This document shows, in pieces, positions 57,608 through 64,000 of a stretch of 64,000 bases of DNA; positions within the stretch are counted from its first letter, which is position 1; every line of letters begins with the position of its first letter. The translations under genes and the position numbers were made by a program. The stretch lies in assembly GCA_027382625.1 (NCBI GenBank), contig JAJKFJ010021879.1, forward strand, positions 1 through 64,000, written 5' to 3'. The notes under the pieces were generated by a model, which ran no database searches, had not been told where the DNA came from, and was given only the letters and a program-made list of their open reading frames with translations. Source of the DNA: Tetmemena sp. SeJ-2015 (lineage: Eukaryota > Ciliophora > Spirotrichea > Sporadotrichida > Oxytrichidae).

Positions 57608-57615
57608 GAAAGTTC

Positions 57616-58006
57616 ATTTCTCTTATAATTTATCCTCTAGATAAGAGATTTCATGCAATGAATACTCATTATATTTTCACAATTAATTATTCATAAGTTT
57701 CTGCTTTAAAAAATCAGTATAAAAAGCGACTCATTTTTATTACATTTCTATGAGGAAAGATCAATAGAAATATGCGATTCTAAATTTGTTAATGAGAAAG
57801 AGCCACTGATTTAATTATTTTTTAACCTATTTTATTAATTTTCTATCTATAATGAACTGCATCTCATTTCGATTAAGAATTTCTTTCGATTTAGTAAATT
57901 GATATTCCAAATAAAATTTTTCTTTGCCTTTTGATTTCAGAGTGAATCATAGTATGAAAATAAATAAGCGATTTGTTAATTAAATGTATTTCTCGTAGCA
58001 ATTAAC
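57616..58006. other. AT-rich spacer
   Basis: About 390 bp between the MITE-like element and the convergent RRM gene; nothing recognisable. Confidence 0.45.
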
Positions 58007-59364
58007 TCACTGCTTTTACCTCTTGCTGGAGTCGCTTGCTGGCTTTGCGCTGTTATTTGCCTGAGCCTTCTTTTTGAGTTTCTTGCTCTCTACTCTTAGT
58101 TGTGCGTTCTATCTCATAGTCTTCTGGTCCATGAACAGAGACCTATCCAAAGGCTTTCTCTCCTTCTTCTTGTCTTTCTTAGATTCGGGCTTAGTCTCTC
58201 CTTTGATTATTGCGTCTGCTGCTTTAACCTCGTCTTGATCGTCAGAGTCCACTCCCAACTCTTATCTCATTATGGTATCACGCTCCTTCTGTTTCTCCTT
58301 CTTCTGAACCTTCATCAGCTCCTTGGTCTCTCTTCTCTTCTTTTCCTTCTTCTCTAGTCTCTTTGGCTCAACTGCCTTCTTCACTCTCAGTTGTCTACCT
58401 TTGAAGACCTAGTCACACTTTGTGTCAATTTCATTTAAACTCTCATTATCAATTATTCAGACTCTGAATTTAATAAATGGCCTTTCTCATCTCTTCCTTT
58501 GTGGCGAATTAGATATAAGCGATACCCTTTCCGATATGATTCTCTTTGTCTCTTACTACTCTCACGTTCAGAATCTTTCCGCAATCTGCAAAGTGCGCTC
58601 TCAATTCCTCGTCGTTAATAACCCAGGGAATATTGCCAATGAAGATAGTGCAGTTATAGTCATTATCTTTCTCTCCCTCTTCCTTCTGTTCCAAATCCAC
58701 TCTCAAGTGCTTTCCTTAAAACTCAATCTGGTTCATCTCCTTGGCTGCTCTCTTAGCGGAATCTCTCAGCTTGAAGCAAACATATGCATTCTTAGAGTCC
58801 TTCTAAAGTCCAAACTGCCTCTAAATGATCTTGCCCTTGTGGGTAATCTTTGATTCGTGGTCACATGCGATGGATCTGAACCATATTTTTTCAATGTCTC
58901 CATAGGGTCTGAATAGCTTAAGCAGATCTCTCTGATCAACATCTAATTCGATATTCCCCACGAAAATAGTGCGTGACTTGCGCTCAGTGTTCTCTGCTTC
59001 GATTTATTCAGGAGTCTTCTTAACCTTTGGTGGCTTATCTTCTTATTTATGCTTAGCAGCAGGTGCTTGTGCTACCTTAGGTGTCCTCTTCAGTTTTCTG
59101 CTCTTGTGGAATTTCTTAAGCAGGCTCAATTGGCTATTCTCTTTTTATTCAGTCTTTGTTTTCTTCTGCTTCTTAACTTCCTTATTTTCAGGTTCAGCAG
59201 CGATTTATTGGACTTCTACAACTTCTTGTTTGTGTTCCTCTGACTTCTCCTTGAGCTTTTTCTTGTCTTTCTTGTGTTTAATGATCCTTGGATGCCATTG
59301 CTATATATGCTCTCAATTATTAATCTATTTATTATCCAAGACAAAACCTTATTATCATAGCCAT
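58007..59364 (-). CDS. RBM34/Nop12-type nucleolar protein with two RRM domains
   Basis: Binds RNA, most likely in ribosome biogenesis. The minus-strand frame has a Lys/Glu-rich N-terminus (about 59000-59290), RRM1 (about 58740-58985: SRTIFVGNIELDVDQRDLLKLF ... KNAYVCFK) and RRM2 (about 58430-58650: CTIFIGNIPWVINDEELRAHF ... GKGIAYIQF). A very basic tail (KRLEKKEKKRRETKEL) runs to TGA 58007-58009. Both RNP motifs are present. No start codon exists in frame just upstream of the N-terminus because TGA intervenes. Joining across an ATA repeat (59304-59306 / 59353-59355) supplies ATG GCT ATG ATA at 59364. That start is an inference. Confidence 0.82.
59307..59355. other. Probable IES at the start of the RRM gene, pointer TAT
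   Basis: TAT at 59304-59306 and 59353-59355 (plus strand). Excision gives a minus-strand start MAMIQQWHPRIIKHKKDKKK in frame. A three-base pointer makes chance possible. Confidence 0.5.
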
Positions 59365-59423
59365 CTCACTTTAATAATAAGAAGAAGAACTATCAACTTG
59401 AGTATGAAACCAAAGAGAGACTG

Positions 59424-60350
59424 ATGGAGAATGAAAAGAGAGCATTCAAGGACTAATTTGAGGAAAATAAGAGACTTGAAGATGAACTTGCTCAAAAGCA
59501 AGAACAGATTGATGAGTTAGAGCAGCAACTATTCACTACGGAGTAAGATCACAAACAGGCAGTTGTAATCCTACTATCAGATTCTAATCAACTCAAAGCC
59601 AAGATCAACTAACTCTAATAAGATATTGAAGCCCATCAGGAAAATTATAATGCACTTGAGGAAAGGTACTTTACAAGAGATGAGCAAGCTAAGCGCCTAC
59701 AAGAAGATTTCAATAGTCTTGAACTTCACATATAGCAACTTGAGGAAGCTCAGAATGCTAGCGTGATTCTCAAAGGAGGGAATGCAGCAAGTCAAAAAGA
59801 GCTTTAGAAAGAGTATGAGAAGGTGAGATAGCAACTTGGTATCAAGGAAGCAGAGACCAAGAATTATAAGGAGCATATAGATCGTCTAAAGAAAAAGCTA
59901 AAGGAGTCTGAAAGCGAACTAGACACTAGAATAGAGTATGCATAAGAGCTTAAGAAGACTATTGGGAAGTTAGAGTAGCAGTTGCTATTTGGCTAGTCGC
60001 AAGACACTAATGAGAGATCATTGTTCGAGAGATAAAAGTTAAAGGAGAAGGCTGAGGAGTTATTGACTCAGCAGATGCTAGACTAGGAAAGAATAGATCA
60101 ACTTGAGAAAGAAAACGAGTACTACAGCAAAATCATCACACTACAAGCCACTATTTAGCAGATCACTGATAAGGAAAAGAAGTTTTGCTATATGATGGCA
60201 TCAGAGTAAGATATTCTCAAGAAGAGTCAATTAATGGAGGCAATCAGTAACTGTGGAGATAAATGCAAGCAACTAGATGAAAAGATGAGAAAGCTTCTCA
60301 GATAAGTCAAGAAGCTTAATCTCGAAGGGTAGTCTGTGAGAATGAACTGA
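59424..60350 (+). CDS. Long coiled-coil protein, 308 aa
   Basis: ATG 59424 (MENEKRAFKDQFEENKRLEDEL) to TGA 60348-60350, reading many TAA/TAG as Gln. Nearly the whole length is heptad-patterned coiled coil (KQEQIDELEQQL, RLQEDFNSLELHIQQLEEAQ, ERIDQLEKENEYYSK). It ends in a shorter helix with two Cys (NCGDKCKQLDEKMRKL). The frame stays open upstream to an ATG at 59307, but that lies inside the proposed IES of the divergent gene, so 59424 is preferred. Probably cytoskeletal or ciliary; no family assigned. Confidence 0.72.
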
Positions 60351-60404
60351 TTGAAAGAATAATCATTCGTCTATTCTTACCTTGTTTATTAATTTGTTAC
60401 TTAT

Positions 60405-60826
60405 TCAAATAAGGTATGATATCTTTCGAAAGGAGGAATGGGTCCAGATTGTCTAGTGGGGTGGATGTGTCTCATGTTATAAATGGGAGGAGGTGGGTTA
60501 GAGTGGAAAGTCTTGATGTTGGCATAAATATCCTCAGTGCTATAGGTAAAGATGAGTTGAAATAATTCATAAAATGGCGTTCATATCTCAATAATGATAA
60601 AGAATGATGAGCAAGTAATTTCTCGATTAGATTTTTCTTTTATCAGAGTGATTAATATTATGGCTTGCACTTACGTTGGAAGCTATTCAGGCACCAAATA
60701 GGCCTTGTACATGAGTGGGTTATAGGGGCCGTGGGAGAAAGCTCTTGCCTACTAGGTAAACAGACTGCCGAGAGTCTTGCTTGCCTTGGCAGAGCGGTGG
60801 AATTACATTGCTGCCTTGCTTAGCAT
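60405..60826 (-). CDS. Small mitochondrial protein
   Basis: ATG 60826-60824 opens MLSKAAMQFHRSAKASKTLG, a basic Ser/Ala-rich sequence with no acidic residues, typical of a mitochondrial presequence. SHGPYNPLMYKAYLVPEQLPT follows, then a GT-AG intron (about 60548-60675) and TEDIYANIKTFHSNPPPPIYN and ERYHTLFE. About 100 residues. The stop was not found: the frame stays open into the antisense of the coiled-coil gene, so the end near 60405 is approximate. Possibly a respiratory-chain accessory subunit, but unassigned. Confidence 0.6.
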
Positions 60827-60961
60827 ATTGATTTCTCAATGTATTATAAAATTATAATATAATCACTCTCTAATTTTATAACATCAATTCGATTTACAAT
60901 TTAAAATGTGAATAGTTAAATCAAGAAAGAGATAAAACGATTAACTTTGCTTAAGGTGCAT

Positions 60962-62371
60962 TCAAGCAATTGAGTGCAGATCTGTCATGTTGGTATCTTC
61001 ACCTGGCTTGGCAAGTCTGTTACTTGCTCTCATTGGCTTAGAAGGCTCCTTCTTGGTTGCCTCCTCATCACTGCTAGAGTCTCTCTTCTTTTTCTTCTTT
61101 TTGTCTCCCTTCTTCTTGTCCTTCTTATTCTTGTCTTTGCTGACTTTAGGCTTTGCTCCTATTCCCACGATGTTATTAGTGGTTAACTCAGAGTCATCTA
61201 TACCCATCCCATGGCCGTGACCACCATTGTGGTTTCCTAAGTTCTTAATAGATAAGCTGCTGTCATCACCTGCCATGTTATTGATTCCAATTGATGAATC
61301 CTCATGATTTTGAGCTCCGTAAGTTGTATGCCCTCCTTGATGTCCAGCACCTGTGTACGCATCCATTCTACCGCCTGGTAAGGAATTCATGAGAAGGGGA
61401 TCATCCAGCTCTCCAGTCATGCCTCTCTTTTTGAGTTCTTACTGTACTCCTCTGTCAATTTCTTCTCTTCTCTTGACTCTTCTTCGCTCTAGATACTCGT
61501 TCTTTCTCTTGAATCCCTATTCATACTTAGCAAAAGCACAATGCATGACTCTGTAGAAATTCTACTTCACTTCCTTTATGTCTTCCTCTGCTCGCATGAA
61601 CCTCTTCATGAAAATGTCGAACTTCTTGTTGAGTCTGATGATTTCTATTCCAATGTTGCCACTTCCATCATCATCAAACATGGCCCTAGCCTTCTGAGCG
61701 TACTTCTCTTCTCTATTAAGAGAATCCACGTAAGCCATGTTATCAGCATAGCTGTTCATCACGGATATGTCATCACCGAAATCCTCTTTTTAATAACCAC
61801 CACCACCAGCTGGTCCATCGTCGATCATTATAGGATTGTTCTAATTACTCGAGTTGAAGGCTTGAGGAGGGTTCATCTGAGGACCTGACATCTGGCCATT
61901 GAAGCCATTCAACTAGGGTCCTTAACCGTTCGCAGTAGCTTAATTAGGTCTGACTGCAACAGCTGATAGTTGTGAATTTTAGCCATTCATGTTTGAAATA
62001 GATGAGTCAGGATTTTGAGAAGTGATGTTTGGAGGAGCGCTGGTTGGAGTAGTAAGTGACAAAAGGTTTCCACTCTCAGTCAATCTACACTTGTCAAAGT
62101 CTTTAGCCATCTGTAGGAATTACTCTTTACTAGGATACTGATCAGAGCCTATAACATTGTGGCCATAGAATGTGCGATGGTCTTTGCTTTGGACTTCATT
62201 CAGCAAGCTCCAGCAGTTGGTGCAAAGTTGCTTCGGAGTTGCTAGTTAGGAGTTAAGGTCAATGAGTTTGAAAAACTCTTCGAACTCTTGCGACTCCTCT
62301 GAGGTGATTGTGTGAGGCTTCTTAAACTTGATGAGCAGTCTCTTTATTAATTCGGTTCTGTTATCTCCCAT
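60962..62371 (-). CDS. Uninterrupted protein with low-complexity C-terminus, 469 aa
   Basis: ATG 62371-62369 (MGDNRTELIKRLLIKFKKPHT) to TGA 60962-60964 with no IES or intron. Residues 1-100 form a helical domain with CTNCWSLLNE. A Gln/Asn/Pro/Gly-rich linker follows. Residues about 190-280 contain DSLNREEKYAQKARAMFDDDGSGNIGIE, which includes one EF-hand-like DDDGSG loop, then a charged helix. The C-terminus has a Gly/His/Asn-rich part and a poly-Lys run (KKDKKKGDKKKKKKRDSSSDEE) that looks nuclear. No family recognised. Divergent from the NC2-beta gene across a 420 bp shared promoter region. Confidence 0.7.
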
Positions 62372-62427
62372 TTGAAATTCTTAGATCTAAGATCGGTATT
62401 GCAAGGTTAGCTTGGATACTCAACAAA

Positions 62428-62462
62428 TAAATTATGTGAATCTAAGTGATTCACATAATTTA
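62428..62462. promoter_or_regulatory. Perfect 15 bp palindrome in a divergent promoter region
   Basis: Arms 62428-62442 and 62448-62462 are exact reverse complements around a five-base centre (TAAGT), including GTGAATC / GATTCAC. It sits 57 bp upstream of the minus-strand start at 62371 and 328 bp upstream of the NC2-beta start. Confidence 0.7.
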
Positions 62463-62789
62463 CTCTTCCCCAATGTTTGCTCTCTCCAGCGAATATTTAA
62501 ATGTAAAGTCAGAAAATCATGAATTTAAACATCTCTTTTAATTATCTTTTCGAATGAAATAGCTTGTGTGAGGGAGTAGTTAGTAATAAATAGTGGAATC
62601 AGATTTAGATTTAGGAATATTTTGAGAGTTGTTGTGAGCTCGAAACATGTGGATTTGATTGCTCTAATTATTACCTCTACATTATATAAATGAGCAATTT
62701 TAATATGAACTATAGTCACATATAAGCCTTCTTTCGTTTTATTTTCTTGTATATGAAGTATAGCTCAAATATCAACTCTAAAGTAACCC

Positions 62790-64000
62790 ATGGAATCAAT
62801 GCAGGCAAAAAACACAAAGCCAACCTCGAAATCTGAGACTTCTCAATAGGCCCCCTCTACAGGTGTCTCTTCAATGCAGAATCCAGTCTTTACTCCAATT
62901 GACAATGAGGAGTTCACGTTGCCCAAAGGTATTTATTCTCGTCTGGGTTTCACTTATTTTTACTAATTACGATCATGTTTGAGATGCTGAGTAATTTTTG
63001 TAGCGACTTTGACTCAGATGATAAAGGAAACTCTGCCAGCTGATGTGAGGATGTCCTGCTCCACTAATGACTTAATCGTGCAACTCACGATGAACTTCAT
63101 TCACTACCTCTCTGACATGTCAAACAACTCCTGCAACCAAGAGGGAAAGAAAACCATCACTCCGCAACATGTCCTCAAAGCGCTTAAGGTATGTAGTTAA
63201 CTCATCATTCTTTATCGGCAATTGATCCTAACTTCAAATATTGACTATCTCTAAACTATGCTTATAGGATTTGAAAATGGACAGCTACTTGGCCAAGATA
63301 CTAGAGTTAGGTCTTGAGGATGGAGGTGAGGTACAACTCTAATCTAAGGAGACAAGAGACATGATCACCTAGAAGATTAGTTAGGTGGGAGCAACTTTGG
63401 GAAAGGGTAAGAAAGGCAGAGGTAAAAAGGGAGGGTTTGATAATGGCATGACCGAAGAAGAAATGATTGCGGAGTAGAAGAGACTATTTGAGAAGGCGAA
63501 GAACTACGACTACTCTGACGAAGAAGATGGAGATAGTGTTATGGAAGATGGGAATGAGGGAGCCGGATAATCTTTTAACAGAAACAGCTCTTTGATGTAT
63601 TAAGGTCAGGGAGCATATCCCGCTTTCGGCCAAGGCATGGAAGGACAGATTGAGATGACTCCTGAACAGGTTTAAATGCAGCAGTAGTACTATGATGCTT
63701 ACTATGCCTCGATGACTCCTTAACAGCAAATGCAGTTATACGAACAGCAAATGCTTTACTATTAGCAGTACTAGTAGCAGTATAATCAGATGCAGGAGGG
63801 AGGTGGTTAACTCGCTGCTAGTGAGTAAGATCAGCCTGGTCTTACTTCTTCTCCACAAGTGGCTGGCGAGGTAGCTGATCAGAATAACTCCGACAACAGG
63901 CTACTTTCTGACTATACTCTGGCCATGAAGAAGGTGAAGTCTGTAAAAGAGGTTGATGAAATCGACTTTGATGAGGATGAGGAGGAAGAGAAGAAACAAG
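62790..64000 (+). CDS. DR1: Transcription repressor NC2-beta (Dr1), C-terminus beyond window
   Basis: The histone-fold subunit of NC2 that binds TBP-DNA and blocks TFIIA/TFIIB. ATG 62790 (MESMQAKNTKPTSKSE). Two GT-AG introns (about 62929-63002 and 63190-63268) interrupt the histone fold, which reads LPKATLTQMIKETLP, MNFIHYLSDMSNNSCNQEGKKTITPQHVLKALK and MDSYLAKILELG, a close fit to Dr1. A basic Gly-Lys stretch, an EQKRLFEKAKNYDY helix and a Gln/Tyr-rich tail containing many TAA/TAG codons follow, then an acidic run at the window edge. The tail is longer than in animals. No IES seen. Confidence 0.9.

Noticed and set aside
1..64000. All small inserts could be very short introns
   Set aside because: Most lack GT...AG ends, have exact direct repeats at both ends, and several are 10-16 bp. 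True introns with GT-AG ends are also present in the same genes.
1..64000. Paramecium- or Tetrahymena-like germline
   Set aside because: Paramecium IESs are bounded by TA only. Here pointers are diverse, many without TA, and up to nine bases.
1..64000. Scrambled or inverted coding segments
   Set aside because: Looked for out-of-order or reversed segments in FAH, BBS8, HECT, myosin and OXA1. All segments found are in linear order and one orientation.
1..64000. Telomere repeats, tRNA or rRNA genes, CRISPR arrays
   Set aside because: No C4A4/G4T4 tracts, no convincing cloverleaf, no rRNA-like sequence and no regularly spaced repeats were seen.

Overview
The window reads as germline (micronuclear) DNA of a ciliate. 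In every recognisable gene TAA and TAG fall where conserved families carry Gln or another tolerated residue, and genes end only at TGA. Real genes are cut by ordinary GT-AG introns and also by short AT-rich inserts bounded by 2-9 bp direct repeats. Removing the insert plus one repeat restores both the reading frame and a conserved protein motif. These are internal eliminated sequences (IESs) with pointer repeats. The pointers vary (TTC, GATT, CTATG, TTTG, AAGTA, TGG, TTGT, CTTACAT, AATCTTA, GCAT and others) and are not all TA. That points to a spirotrich/hypotrich-type germline (Oxytricha, Stylonychia or Tetmemena-like) rather than Paramecium or Tetrahymena; the species is not determined. No telomere repeats, tRNA, rRNA or CRISPR array were seen.

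Layout. 1-14428 (+): a giant RCC1/ZZ/HECT ubiquitin ligase lacking only about its first 17 codons. 14776-16671 (+): a partial paralogue of its 5' end. 16742-17782 (-): a calcyphosin-like EF-hand protein. 17949 to about 20470 (-): a mitochondrial OXA1-type insertase split into many segments. 20475-22170: AT-rich, no gene seen. 22171-23391 (+): an uninterrupted secreted protein. 23635-25120 (+): an unknown split gene. 25895-26693: a foldback element. 27497-28688 (+): an unknown split gene. 28849-32312 (-): a repetitive EF-hand protein. 32916-36112 (+): one or two unknown split genes. 36435-38479 (+): fumarylacetoacetase in six segments. 38687-41374 (-): a Gln-rich coiled-coil protein. 41528-43108 (-): BBS8/TTC8. 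43214-45050 (+): a disordered protein. 45145 to about 48551 (+): a myosin heavy chain. 49922-51028 (+): coiled-coil plus globular unknown. 51292-52450 (-): a SNARE-like tail-anchored protein. 52542-52805 (+): a small protein. 52997 to about 55600 (-): a long disordered protein. 55766-56725 (+): a TLC-domain membrane protein. 56796-57607: a MITE-like element. 58007-59364 (-): an RBM34-type two-RRM protein. 59424-60350 (+): a coiled coil. About 60405-60826 (-): a small mitochondrial protein. 60962-62371 (-): an uninterrupted protein with a low-complexity tail. From 62790 (+): NC2-beta/Dr1, running off the end.

The genes do not form a pathway: this is ordinary eukaryotic gene-dense DNA. What links them is the germline packaging. 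IESs of 10-30 bp are common (proposed range 10-417 bp), and several sit within highly conserved motifs, for example nine codons upstream of the HECT catalytic Cys. The HECT paralogue pair shares IESs at identical positions although length, sequence and pointer have drifted. One fumarylacetoacetase IES contains a decayed copy of the coding segment that follows it.

Limits. All splice and IES junctions were inferred by eye from translated frames and recalled family motifs, with no alignment or macronuclear reference. With only one stop codon, wrong frames often stay open for long stretches, so segment boundaries in unknown genes are tentative. Several conserved genes also show single-base frame breaks that may be assembly errors.
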